Assembly: GCF_015714725.1 (NCBI RefSeq)
Contig: NZ_WBKM01000111.1
Location: 1-33,148, forward strand
Length of the DNA: 33,148 nt
Reading direction: 5' to 3'
From: Nostoc sp. WHI
GTDB taxonomy: Bacteria; Cyanobacteriota; Cyanobacteriia; Cyanobacteriales; Nostocaceae
Positions 7,560-15,742 of this stretch are shown in pieces. Position 1 is the stretch's first letter; the number at the start of each line of letters is the position of its first letter. The notes under the pieces are model-generated. The model saw only the letters and a list, made by a program, of their open reading frames with translations, ran no database searches and was not told where the DNA came from. The position numbers and the translations under genes are program-made.

Positions 7560-8780
7560 TTAAGGTGCTAGAGCATTACCCCGAATTAAACTACCAAGAG
7601 TTTTGGCAGTAATTTTCAGTTGGGTGATGGGATTAGCTGGGACAACCGTTTTATACAAATAGCTATCAAATGTTAGCCGTTGTACATCGAGGTCATCGCA
7701 CATTTCCACAAACGCTTCGCGGGTGGCGTTAGAACGATAGAATACACTTTGCAGAATGTCCAGCACTTTGTAAGTGAGTCCGTATCTTTTATCCCAACGC
7801 TTTAGATAAACCTTGAGGTCATTTTCGGTAGGAATACGGCTACCACTGTTAGACATTTCTACAATGGTTTCGGCACACATCCGCCCAGATTTAGCGGCAA
7901 AATAAATACCTTCACCAGAGGACTTGGTAACGTAACCAGCAGCATCTCCCACCAAAGCGATGCGACCGACAACACGACGGGGACGGGGATGTTCAGGAAT
8001 GGGGTGGGCTTCTACTTTGATGATTTTACCGCCTGCCAGTTTCTCAGAGGCACGAGCGCGGATACCCGCTTGTAACTGTTTGATGCTGGCTTTATTGATG
8101 TGCATTGTGCCTGTACCGACAGCTACGTGGTCATGTTTGGGGAAAACCCAAGCGTAGAAGTCAGTAGAAACGTCATCACCGACATACATTTCGGCGAGGT
8201 CGTTATAGTAGGCCATTTTGTCTTCGGGTAAGCGAATCCGCTCTTGGAAGGCGATCGCATAATTATAATCCCCAGCATCCATTTCTTTGGCAACGCGGGA
8301 ATTAGCCCCATCTGCACCAATGATTAGATCCACTTTCAGGGTTTTAGCAATCCCCTGTGCACCACCTTCTGTATGGTCAACGTAATGGATGGTATAGGGG
8401 TCAGTATTATTTCCTGGTATATCAAGTTTATGAACAGTGGCATTAATTAAATTTGCGCCGACTTTTGCCGCGCGATCGCGCAAAAAGCCATCTAGCACTT
8501 CCCGGCGGCACATTCCTATATATTCATCTTCGTTTACCAGATTGATATCAACCTCGCGATTGGAAGGCGAAATCATTTTCATCTTCCGTACCCGGCGATC
8601 GATAATCTCTGGTGGTAAGTCAAACTCACCCACCATACACAAAGGAATTGCACCCCCACAAGGCTTGGCATTGTCTAACTTCCGCTCAAACAGGTAGGTT
8701 TCAATCCCAGAGGCAGCCAGTGTTTCAGCAGCAGATGAACCAGCAGGGCCTGACCCAATAACAGCAACCCTTAGTGTCAA
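7560..8780 (-). CDS. chlP: Geranylgeranyl reductase
   Basis: ChlP is an NADPH-dependent flavoprotein that reduces the geranylgeranyl group to phytyl for chlorophyll and tocopherol; it acts at the thylakoid membrane. The sequence opens with the FAD-binding fold VAVIGSGPAGSSAAE, followed by FERKLDNAKPCGGAIP, CRREVLDGFLRDRA and the second nucleotide motif GRIALVGDAAGYVTKSSGEG, all typical of the family. The start chosen is TTG at 8780, giving (M)TLRVAVIG and 406 residues. GGGAGAAAG lies just upstream as a good ribosome site. A TTG at 8795 would place that site inside the gene. The gene appears monocistronic, with a terminator-like hairpin downstream. Confidence 0.93.
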   Translation of the reverse strand: MTLRVAVIGSGPAGSSAAETLAASGIETYLFERKLDNAKPCGGAIPLCMVGEFDLPPEIIDRRVRKMKMISPSNREVDINLVNEDEYIGMCRREVLDGFLRDRAAKVGANLINATVHKLDIPGNNTDPYTIHYVDHTEGGAQGIAKTLKVDLIIGADGANSRVAKEMDAGDYNYAIAFQERIRLPEDKMAYYNDLAEMYVGDDVSTDFYAWVFPKHDHVAVGTGTMHINKASIKQLQAGIRARASEKLAGGKIIKVEAHPIPEHPRPRRVVGRIALVGDAAGYVTKSSGEGIYFAAKSGRMCAETIVEMSNSGSRIPTENDLKVYLKRWDKRYGLTYKVLDILQSVFYRSNATREAFVEMCDDLDVQRLTFDSYLYKTVVPANPITQLKITAKTLGSLIRGNALAP

Positions 8781-8943
8781 AGGTCTTTCTCCCAATCTTC
8801 ACATTTACCGAGAGCATATTATCACGGTCTTTCGGGTGATTTAACGCTTTGCTTTCAGGTTTCTCCTGAAATGCAATATTCCTTAATGTTTCGATACAAA
8901 AAGCCAGATGGAGAATCTAACCCCTTCTTAAGGTAGACATGGT

Positions 8944-9267
8944 TTAAATAGCGATCGCATCGCAATGGCTAGACAGTTCCGCCCATACCCAGGGTAAATG
9001 TGTCAATAAATAACTTAATCTTCTCGGATACGCGATCGATAGTTGTTTATCGACAATCTCACTAAAGCCAGACAAATCGCCCTGTTTTATTTTTTGCAAG
9101 GTTCTTAAACATTGCTCTTTATCTATTTTTAGGTCTTTATCTTCACTTGATTCTTGATTTATCTCGCTGTTAATTCCTAGCCTAAAGTAGTGAATTAGTT
9201 CATATAGTGCTTGTAGTTTGGATTCAGGAATATATTGTAGTTTGTTAATGATGTCATCTTTAATCAT
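8944..9267 (-). CDS. Small hypothetical protein, possible orphan antitoxin
   Basis: This 107-residue open frame begins MIKDDIINKLQYIPESKLQA. The amphipathic pattern resembles the N-terminus of small cyanobacterial antitoxin-like proteins. The middle is acidic. The last ten residues are encoded across a HIP1-containing stretch (GCGATCGCATCGC) and may be an unnatural extension. ATG at 9267 has TAGGT upstream and is preferred over a longer TTG start at 9315. No toxin partner adjoins it on the same strand. It sits beside two PIN-type toxin-antitoxin loci, which supports an accessory role but proves nothing. Confidence 0.45.
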   Translation of the reverse strand: MIKDDIINKLQYIPESKLQALYELIHYFRLGINSEINQESSEDKDLKIDKEQCLRTLQKIKQGDLSGFSEIVDKQLSIAYPRRLSYLLTHLPWVWAELSSHCDAIAI

Positions 9268-9460
9268 GATGAAATACCTAGTTTGGTTGTGGACGTGAGG
9301 CAAATTCACCGCCATGTAGTTCGGGGTCAGACTAATTACGAATTATTTTAAGCACTTAGTCTTATCTATTTCTAAATTTTAATCTTCAGTAAATTGCTTT
9401 CTGATTATTCAAAGTCCAAATATATGATAAATTAGTTTTAGCGTAATTTAGAGGTAAGTT

Positions 9461-9673
9461 ATGGAAACTATTAGCATTGAGGTTGATTCAGAAGTTGCTA
9501 GGGCATATCAAAAGGCTAATTTAATAGAACGCCAAAAAATGCAAATTATTCTCAATGGATTGCTTAAACAAATTATGAATAATCGCTCTTTAGAGGAAAT
9601 TATTAAAGAGATGCAGGGACAAGCTCAAACAAATGGCTTAACTCAAGAAATTCTAGATAAGATTATTGAGTGA
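9461..9673 (+). CDS. Antitoxin of a PIN-type toxin-antitoxin pair
   Basis: This 70-residue protein begins METISIEVDSEVARAYQKAN. A short beta strand followed by helices is typical of ribbon-helix-helix-like cyanobacterial antitoxins. GAGGTAAG lies just upstream of the ATG. Its TGA overlaps the ATG of the PIN-domain toxin (TGATG), indicating translational coupling, the usual layout of type II pairs. It would bind and silence the toxin and probably repress the shared promoter. Confidence 0.75.
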   Translation: METISIEVDSEVARAYQKANLIERQKMQIILNGLLKQIMNNRSLEEIIKEMQGQAQTNGLTQEILDKIIE

Positions 9674-10089
9674 TGCTCCCTAAGTCTAGATTTGTCATAG
9701 ACACAAATACATTAGTCAGTAGTATTCTTATTGCTTCATCTATAACTGACTATGCCGTAAGATTGATTAGACAATCAGGGCTTATTCTTGCTTCTGTTGA
9801 AACTCTTGAAGAACTGAGAGAGGTTTTGAGTCGTTCCAAATTTGATAAATATGTAGACTCAGCTATTCGTTCAGAATTTATTGCTCAATTTATTCAGCAA
9901 TCAGAACTCATCAACATTCAAGAATCTGTTTTAGCTTGTCGAGATCCTAAAGATGATAAATTTCTAGAGTTAGCAGTTAATGGTAAAGCTGACTATCTGA
10001 TAACGGGTGATCGCGATTTATTAGTTTTACATCCTTTTAGGAATATTCAGATTATTAATCCGTCTGACTTTCTCGCAAGTTATCAATGA
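9673..10089 (+). CDS. PIN-domain toxin (putative endoribonuclease)
   Basis: This is a 138-residue PIN-fold protein of the 'putative toxin-antitoxin system toxin component, PIN family' type. PIN toxins are metal-dependent ribonucleases. Acidic residues of the active site are visible: Asp10 in FVIDTNTLVSS, an acidic cluster in LEELREVLS, CRDPKDDKFLELA, and the C-terminal LITGDRDLL. The start is set at ATG 9673, overlapping the antitoxin stop, rather than GTG 9670. Its last seven bases overlap a toxin remnant on the opposite strand. All motifs are intact, so the pair looks functional. Confidence 0.82.
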   Translation: MLPKSRFVIDTNTLVSSILIASSITDYAVRLIRQSGLILASVETLEELREVLSRSKFDKYVDSAIRSEFIAQFIQQSELINIQESVLACRDPKDDKFLELAVNGKADYLITGDRDLLVLHPFRNIQIINPSDFLASYQ

Positions 10090-10211
10090 CTCCAACTCAA
10101 TTTAGGAGACAGTATCTCGCAAATTGGAAATGTTAAGTAAAACTGCCGCATATTGCGTTGAAGCATACCAATGATGATATTTGTATCTAATAAATACTTA
10201 ATCCCATTCAT
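10083..10211 (-). pseudogene. Truncated VapC-like PIN toxin remnant
   Basis: A 42-codon frame begins MNGIKYLLDTNIIIGMLQRN, the unmistakable first strand and helix of a VapC toxin with its first catalytic Asp. The remaining ~90 residues are missing. The tail (SPKLSWSH) looks like unrelated sequence. Its ATG lies inside the 3' end of the antitoxin gene at 10198-10422, the normal overlap for such pairs. The toxin was probably cut when the neighbouring locus was inserted or by a deletion. The gene should be non-toxic. Confidence 0.7.
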
Positions 10212-10422
10212 TGCGTAATGCTGTTTGTAACTTTAACGGATCTTGATTTTTGAAAGTTGGAAATTCAGGTAAATCATTAAATAGCTCAATTAACAATTGA
10301 GATGATTGTTTTTGTCGTTCTAACAACATTTTTTCAACAGCATTTTGAACAAATAGCTGCATATTAGGCATTTCTAAAAGTTGTTTGCCTAATTCATCAG
10401 GTAACTCGATCGCAATTTGCAT
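10198..10422 (-). CDS. Orphaned antitoxin (VapB-like)
   Basis: This 74-residue protein begins MQIAIELPDELGKQLLEMPN. The strand matches the DNA-binding strand of ribbon-helix-helix antitoxins, followed by a helical, charged C-terminus ending LRNEWD that would contact a toxin. ATG at 10422 is preferred over a TTG at 10440. The partner toxin downstream is only a stump (10083-10211). The antitoxin may persist as a lone repressor or as an anti-addiction protein against related toxins. Confidence 0.6.
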   Translation of the reverse strand: MQIAIELPDELGKQLLEMPNMQLFVQNAVEKMLLERQKQSSQLLIELFNDLPEFPTFKNQDPLKLQTALRNEWD

Positions 10423-10629
10423 AACTTTATCTTTCTTCAAAAAGGCGGCTCAATCCCTAACTCATCGCAGAATGACGCGATCTTAACATCCGTCACCTGA
10501 CTTTGCTGTGCAATCACTCAACACAGAATATAGTGATGGCGCTTGTATATTTAACTGAAATTCATATTTAATCAGCAAAAAGGCTGATAGCTTTGTCAAA
10601 ACTTCATATTTAATAAGCAAGAGCTACTT

Positions 10630-10818
10630 CGACTTAAGCAAGAGCTACTTTGACTTAAGCAAAAGCTTGTTTGACTTACTCATTTTGGTGTTTTTCACAA
10701 GTAAAAGCTGTGATGACTTAAGCAAAACCTCATTTGACTCACTCATTTTGGTGTTTTCCGCAAGTAAAAGCTGTGATGACTTAAGCAAAACCTCATTTGA
10801 CTTAAGCAAAAGCTTATT
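10630..10818. repeat. 21-bp tandem repeat with 63-bp higher-order unit
   Basis: Nine 21-bp units in phase share the core TGACTTAAGCAAAAGCTTNTT or a related variant. Two successive trimers (10673-10735 and 10736-10798) are near-identical, giving a 63-bp higher-order period. Some units contain AAGCTT. Unit variants alternate in a fixed order, which points to duplication of a trimer after the monomers diverged. Degenerate copies may extend left to about 10570. Confidence 0.85.
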
Positions 10819-10925
10819 TGACTTACTAAATTGGCTTGTTTGCTTGCTTATCTAAGTAATTCACGCATTCGTTTCCCTGATTTTACTATGTAAAACCTTC
10901 CCTCGCTGAATCAGCTACGGTGTAC

Positions 10926-11063
10926 ACACAAGTCGAAAAACCTCACCCTCGCTTTACCCAAGGGTAAATCTTTCCCTCTCCTTAGTAAGGAGAGGGAGAG
11001 GTTTTGCGTAGCAGAACCAGGGTGAGGTTTTTCCAGATTTTTGGGTAATTCAATGACTTGTGT
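10926..11063. repeat. Three-level nested palindromic element
   Basis: Outer arms are ACACAAGTC (10926-10934) and GACTTGTGT (11055-11063). Middle arms are AAAAACCTCACCCT (10936-10949) and AGGGTGAGGTTTTT (11019-11032). The inner arms CCCTCTCCTTA (10974-10984) and TAAGGAGAGGG (10986-10996) are perfect. It is non-coding and MITE-like. Confidence 0.75.
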
Positions 11064-11361
11064 TGTATTGAAGGGTAAGTCCCTTTTGAGCCAAACATAA
11101 TGTTACACTGCAAAGAATCTAAGTGAGATTTTTGTGCAGAGCAGTAATGCGATCGCTATTTTTTTTCCTTCATCACAAGCCGCGCTCTTTGAATCATCCT
11201 TACAGTCCTTGGGAAACAAGTTAGGGAATTTCTTCAACTCCAAGTCGCGGTAATTGCAATAGCAAAATCTTGTTTATCTCAAAGTAACGATGTATGGTAC
11301 ATTTTAAGACACAGTAATCCTAGCAAGAAACTGTAGATTTAATTGCAGAGGTATAGCGGCA

Positions 11362-12378
11362 GTGGGTATAATAGTTGAGAATATTTCTAAACAATTCGGT
11401 AGTTTTAAGGCAGTTGATCAGGTCAGCCTGGAAATTAAGAGTGGTTCGCTAGTTGCGTTACTCGGTCCATCGGGTTCAGGTAAATCTACGCTACTACGTT
11501 TAATTTCAGGTTTAGAAATGCCAGATAGCGGTAAAATCCTGCTTACGGGTAAGGATGCCACTGATCAAAGCGTACAACAGCGGAATATTGGGTTTGTGTT
11601 TCAGCACTATGCCCTATTCAAGCATCTAACTGTCAAGCAGAATATTGCCTTTGGCTTAGAAATTCGCAAGGCACTGCCCAAGAAAATTAAAGGGCGGGTA
11701 GAACAGTTACTAGAATTGGTGCAATTGACTGGACTAGGCGATCGCTATCCATCACAACTTTCTGGTGGTCAAAGACAACGGGTAGCATTAGCAAGGGCAC
11801 TGGCAGTAGAACCCGAAGTTTTATTGCTAGATGAACCCTTTGGCGCACTCGATGCTAAAGTCCGCAAAGACTTACGGGCATGGTTACGCCGCCTCCATGA
11901 TGAAGTTCATGTTACCACGGTTTTCGTTACCCACGACCAAGAAGAAGCAATGGAAGTCTCCGATGAAGTTGTGGTTATGAATAAAGGGCGTATCGAACAG
12001 GTGGGGACACCAGCAGACATTTACGATAATCCTGCCACGGCATTTGTAATGAGCTTTATTGGCCCGGTAAATATATTGCCCAGCACCTCGAAAATTTTTC
12101 AAAGTAGCGGGTTCGATGCGCCACATCCACAAGTATTTTTGCGTCCGCAAGATGTAATTTTTGAAAAGGTTGCTAACGGTGCTACTACGGCTGCTACAGT
12201 AAGCCGATTGGTACATTTAGGTTGGGAAATTCAGGTAGAATTAACTTTTGATGATGGGCAAGTGGTGATGGCACACATGACACGCGATCGCTTTAATGAC
12301 TTGGAGTTAGAACCACAACAACGGGTGTATGTGAAGCCAAAGGATGCAAAATCCTTTCCAGTGTCTTATTCAATTTAG
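11362..12378 (+). CDS. cysA: Sulfate/thiosulfate ABC transporter ATP-binding protein
   Basis: CysA is the ATPase that powers sulfate uptake through the CysT/CysW channel with a periplasmic binding protein. The protein has 338 residues. It shows Walker A GPSGSGKS (35-42), the signature LSGGQ (133-137), Walker B LLLDEP (154-159), a switch histidine in [11 protein letters not shown], and a C-terminal regulatory TOBE-like domain (about 240-335). The N-terminus and the FGLEIRK segment fit CysA better than other importer ATPases. The start is GTG at 11362. No permease or binding-protein gene adjoins it, so it stands alone here and would pair with subunits encoded elsewhere. Use for another oxyanion cannot be excluded. 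Confidence 0.85.
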   Translation: MGIIVENISKQFGSFKAVDQVSLEIKSGSLVALLGPSGSGKSTLLRLISGLEMPDSGKILLTGKDATDQSVQQRNIGFVFQHYALFKHLTVKQNIAFGLEIRKALPKKIKGRVEQLLELVQLTGLGDRYPSQLSGGQRQRVALARALAVEPEVLLLDEPFGALDAKVRKDLRAWLRRLHDEVHVTTVFVTHDQEEAMEVSDEVVVMNKGRIEQVGTPADIYDNPATAFVMSFIGPVNILPSTSKIFQSSGFDAPHPQVFLRPQDVIFEKVANGATTAATVSRLVHLGWEIQVELTFDDGQVVMAHMTRDRFNDLELEPQQRVYVKPKDAKSFPVSYSI

Positions 12379-12462
12379 ACTTTTGCCAATTTACCAAGAG
12401 TCAAAACCCCTACTTAATCGCTGTGTAATTCAGCTATTAGCTAGAGGTTTTATGGTAAAAAA

Positions 12463-12506
12463 GCTCACAAAGTGCTGAAATTTATGGAACTTAGGACTTT
12501 GTGAGC
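12463..12506. terminator. Inverted repeat between convergent genes
   Basis: GCTCACAAAGT (12463-12473) and ACTTTGTGAGC (12496-12506) form a perfect 11-bp stem with a 22-base loop, between the ends of cysA and the convergent GH13 gene. There is no T-run, so a bidirectional terminator role is only suggested by position. Confidence 0.4.
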
Positions 12507-12586
12507 AAATGACTAAAGCCGATCCTAGTAATCTGACATAGCAACAGTGAGAATTGATTACAAATCAACAGTAATGTATTTCTTGA

Positions 12587-14245
12587 TTACTGCCATACAA
12601 ACACTTTGGCTTCGTATGGCCCCAAGTCTGTTAGAATGCCATCGTCACCAGCTTCTACATCATAATTGCCTGTCCACTCATGCCATTGACCACCGCTAGG
12701 AAAATTAGGAACATGATAGCCAGCTAGGAAGTTTTCTGAGAAATTGGCTACCACAACTACACGAGAACCTTCTTCATTCCAACGAGTATAAGCTAATACT
12801 TTTGTCTCAGGATTTTCGTGAATGAAATCAATATTTTCTGTGTAGAGAGCATGATTATTTTTACGCAGGTTGGTTAAACCTTTGTATGAATCAAATAAAC
12901 TACGATTTAGATCATTGCCTAATAGCGTCCAATCGATTTTGGATGATTCAGGTTGTTTAGGTTTGTACTCGCCAAATTCCTCTCCCATCCAAATCAAAGG
13001 TACACCAACAGCAGTCATTAAGATAGCTACTCCTAATTTAGCCCGTCTGAAGGCTTCTTCATTAAAAATCTCACGGTTCCCCAATTCAACCATCACATGG
13101 TTATGGTCATGGTTGGTGAGGTAATTTATGACATTGGTGGCACCCAAGAAGCCTTGGCGTTTGCAATCAATAACATCTTTTAGACGCTCTAAATCAAACG
13201 TATCGCCGCAAATATGTTCTAAAATGCAGTGATAGAAACTGTCATGCCAGCAACCATCCATTGGCCCATCTACATTGGTAATGCTGGTAGTTTCAGGGAT
13301 GTGTTCGGCAATGTTGTAAAAAGGCTTTGCGCCAGCACTTTTTTTAGCTTCCTGAACAATCCAGTGCATGAAGTCGTAGTTAGCAATTTGCCGTGCCGCA
13401 TCATAGCGAATACCATCAAGATGATATTCTTGAATCCAAAAACGGATTGTATCACCAATAAATTTCCGTGCTGGGAAAATATCTAACTTTTCGTCATAAT
13501 GCTCATAATTAAACTCAGGGCCCCAGTTATTATCAGGGTCACGAGGTTCGTGATGATACCAATAATCATGGTCAATTTGTGTTAATGGACTGGATGCTTC
13601 TGAGTGGTTATAAATCCCGTCAATAATTACACGAATGCCTCTGCCATGACACTCATCAACCAAATTTTTCAACCCAGCAGTAGTACCATAACTGGATTCG
13701 GTTGCAAAAAAGTGGCGGGGGTTATAACCCCAACTATAATCACCAGGATACTCTTTAAGTGGCATCAACTCAATAGCATTAATTCCCAATTCACATAGAT
13801 AATCTAACTTTTCAATAACGTGTTTGTACTTGCCTCGTGCATAAGGGTCATCTTCACCACCAGAAAAGTCACCGACGTGCAATTCATAAATTACCAATTC
13901 GCGATCGGCTGGTAAAGGTTTATCATCATGTTGCCAGACATAAGTATCGGTAACTCTTTCCCCATCTTTTACCTGAATAACACCGTTATCTTTTCCACTC
14001 AGTTCATCAATATCAGTTGCATAAGGATCTGTGACATCAACCCACTGTTCTGGTTCAAAAAACCATGAATTTGACTGAACACGGAATTTGTATTTATGAA
14101 CGCCATCTTCTATTTCAACAGATGTGCGAAAATAACCATCATCGCCTTTTTCCATTTGAATTTCCTGCCAATCAGAAAAAGAACCAATTAATGCGGCTCC
14201 TTTGTTGTAGGGGGCAAATAAATTAAATTCGATTGGCTTAGTCAT
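12587..14245 (-). CDS. GH13 alpha-glucan enzyme with N-terminal CBM48-like domain
   Basis: This is a 552-residue protein of the alpha-amylase (GH13) superfamily with no signal peptide, so it acts in the cytoplasm, probably on glycogen or maltodextrins. Residues 1-100 form a CBM48/E-set module of the kind found in branching and debranching enzymes. The (beta/alpha)8 barrel follows, with DGIYNHS, the nucleophile Asp282 in DGIRYDAAR, acid/base Glu314 in NIAEHIPE, and NHD (His379-Asp380). The catalytic triad is complete. Length is shorter than typical GlgB, and I cannot separate a branching enzyme-like from an amylase or trehalohydrolase-like activity. ATG at 14245. It is transcribed toward cysA. 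Confidence 0.85.
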   Translation of the reverse strand: MTKPIEFNLFAPYNKGAALIGSFSDWQEIQMEKGDDGYFRTSVEIEDGVHKYKFRVQSNSWFFEPEQWVDVTDPYATDIDELSGKDNGVIQVKDGERVTDTYVWQHDDKPLPADRELVIYELHVGDFSGGEDDPYARGKYKHVIEKLDYLCELGINAIELMPLKEYPGDYSWGYNPRHFFATESSYGTTAGLKNLVDECHGRGIRVIIDGIYNHSEASSPLTQIDHDYWYHHEPRDPDNNWGPEFNYEHYDEKLDIFPARKFIGDTIRFWIQEYHLDGIRYDAARQIANYDFMHWIVQEAKKSAGAKPFYNIAEHIPETTSITNVDGPMDGCWHDSFYHCILEHICGDTFDLERLKDVIDCKRQGFLGATNVINYLTNHDHNHVMVELGNREIFNEEAFRRAKLGVAILMTAVGVPLIWMGEEFGEYKPKQPESSKIDWTLLGNDLNRSLFDSYKGLTNLRKNNHALYTENIDFIHENPETKVLAYTRWNEEGSRVVVVANFSENFLAGYHVPNFPSGGQWHEWTGNYDVEAGDDGILTDLGPYEAKVFVWQ

Positions 14246-14874
14246 AGAAGTGTTTGTAATATCAAGGGCTGATAGAAGTATTCTCTGATGAGAAATTAAA
14301 TTTGCAAATCGCTCTAGAGAAAGAATTACATCATTAATGCTTCTATCTTCATAAAAATTTTATAAAACTTAACACTTTTTTGAGCAATCATACTATTTTT
14401 TGAATAAACATGAATTGCCCCTACGAAAGATATGGGTTTTCCAAGTACGCGTATTTTAGTTTTCTTGTCAATGCGTAAGTCCTAGCTTCGCTCTTAATGA
14501 CTTAAAAATGTGGTACATGCTATGTAACCCTAAATTACGCATCAAGTAGACAGGTGAGAATTTTTCTCAACCCTCTACTCTTGTATGTATCTAAAACTTA
14601 CGTACTATACAAATTAACCATCATGTATATTACACAAAATGGCCGTTTCAGTCGCTGATCACAACCCTGATTTGCTCGCATATTTATGTTATGTATGGCT
14701 CAAAAGCCCAAACTCGGTATAGTGCGTAAGTCCTAGAAGCGATCGCCATCCTATTTTATACGAAAGTCTGGCTGAAAACCCTTGAGGAACAGGCGCAGTG
14801 CGCCGTATTCCGCACTTCTCCCAAGGGGAGACGCAAGCGCGAACAGGCAAGGGATGAAAGCCGACTGGAGGTGT
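14246..14874. other. 629-bp gap with direct repeats and an element end
   Basis: No gene was seen. The AT-rich first part probably holds the promoter of the GH13 gene. TGCGTAAGTCCTAG occurs twice (14472-14485 and 14723-14736) as a direct repeat 251 bp apart. The last ~110 bp form a broken hairpin that looks like the left end of the tnpB element. Confidence 0.6.
14765..14866. repeat. Broken end-hairpin of the tnpB element with a 54-bp insert
   Basis: Arms AGTCTGGCT/AGCCGACT (14765-14773, 14859-14866) and CCCTTG/CAAGGG (14779-14784, 14848-14853) form a stem of the type found at ends of IS200/IS605-like elements. Its loop is interrupted by a GC-rich palindromic segment. The 8-bp direct repeat GAACAGGC (14787-14794 and 14841-14848) brackets the insert. 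A second small hairpin, GAGGTG/CGCCTC, lies at 14868-14883. Confidence 0.55.
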
Positions 14875-15042
14875 TTACGCCTCAGTGATGTTCTGGTTTT
14901 TTGGTTCCGGTAAAGAATCTATCCATTCATCTACGAGACTGCTGATAGTCCTATCTATCTGCGTAAATAGTATTACCAATTTATAGTAGCGCTTGTCAGT
15001 TAGTCGAACATTTAATCTTTTATTCTTCATTACGTCCCCCAT
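14875..15042 (-). CDS. Small ribbon-helix-helix-like protein
   Basis: A 55-codon frame reads MGDVMKNKRLNVRLTDKRYY, then KLVILFTQIDRTISSLVDEW and a short Pro/Asn-rich tail. A basic strand (LNVRLTDKRYYKL) followed by a helix with TISSLVDEWIDSLP matches the ribbon-helix-helix fold of small DNA-binding proteins. The start may be ATG 15042 or ATG 15030, both in frame. It is divergent from the tnpB remnant and inside the element ends, where a tnpA would normally lie, so it may regulate the element or be cargo. The fold assignment is by pattern only. Confidence 0.5.
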   Translation of the reverse strand: MGDVMKNKRLNVRLTDKRYYKLVILFTQIDRTISSLVDEWIDSLPEPKNQNITEA

Positions 15043-15067
15043 TGTCTTCACAAATATGTTACCATAA

Positions 15068-15742
15068 ATTGATGTTGAAGCTTCAGATATTCAACCATTG
15101 ACAGGTAATGAAATTGGTTTGGATGTTGGAATTGAGAGTTTTTACACTGATTCTAACGGATATCAAGAATCCAACCCAAAGTTTTTGAGAAAGGCTGAAA
15201 AATCAGTCAAACACGCTCAAAGACGCATTTACAAAAAGAAAAAAGGTTCATTAGGAAGAAAGAAAACTAGAGGCATATTTGCCAGAAAGCACTTGCGAAT
15301 AAGTAGGCAGCGGAATGAACACGCCAAGAGACTGGCGCGTAACGTGTGCAAGTCTAACGACTTGGTAGCCTATGAAGACTTGCAAGTGCGTAACTTACTC
15401 AGAAACCATTGTTTGGCTAAGTCAATTGCTGATGCTAGCTGGTATTTGTTTCGACAATGGATTGAGTATTTTGCTGGTAAATTTGGTAAGCTAGCGGTTG
15501 CTGTAGCACCACATTACACATCACAAAAATGTAGTAGTTGTGGTGTAATTGTGAAAAAATCTCTATCAACTCGTACCCATGCTTGTAGCTGTGGATGTAA
15601 TTTACATAGAGATGAAAATGCAGCGATTAACATTTTAAACCTTGCAAAACAAGCTAGGGACGGGCAGTCCCGAAGTAACGCTGTAGGAGTTGGAATCTCT
15701 ACGCTAGTTGGCGAAAGCCTGCTAGAGCAAATTCTGACGTAG
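15068..15742 (+). pseudogene. tnpB: 5'-truncated TnpB (IS200/IS605-type RNA-guided nuclease)
   Basis: The frame is open from 15068, just after a stop at 15065-15067. It encodes about 224 residues of the C-terminal half of TnpB. Present are RuvC-I IGLDVG, RuvC-II AYEDLQV, the zinc ribbon CSSCG...CSCGC and RuvC-III RDENAAINI. The N-terminal half (wedge and REC parts, roughly 170 residues in full-length relatives) is missing, and the upstream DNA codes for the opposite-strand small protein. Possible internal starts such as TTG 15098 would give a protein lacking guide-RNA contacts. It is almost surely inactive as a nuclease. The right-end hairpin remains. Confidence 0.85.

Larger units (their letters stand above)
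10441..11361. other. 921-bp repeat-rich gap
   Basis: No convincing gene was found. The gap holds a 21-bp tandem repeat array (10630-10818) and a nested palindromic element (10926-11063). The last ~300 bp lead up to cysA, with a HIP1 site at about 11150 and AGAGG about 11 bases before the cysA start. A 62-codon frame over the tandem repeats is a by-product of their 21-bp period. Confidence 0.65.

Noticed and set aside
10630..10818. CRISPR array
   Set aside because: The units abut with no unique spacers and vary in a trimeric order, so this is a tandem repeat, not CRISPR.
10667..10855. 62-codon frame with a repeated SFDLSKS-like peptide
   Set aside because: It exists because the tandem repeat has a period of 21 bp, a multiple of three. 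No ribosome site and no protein-like composition beyond the repeat.
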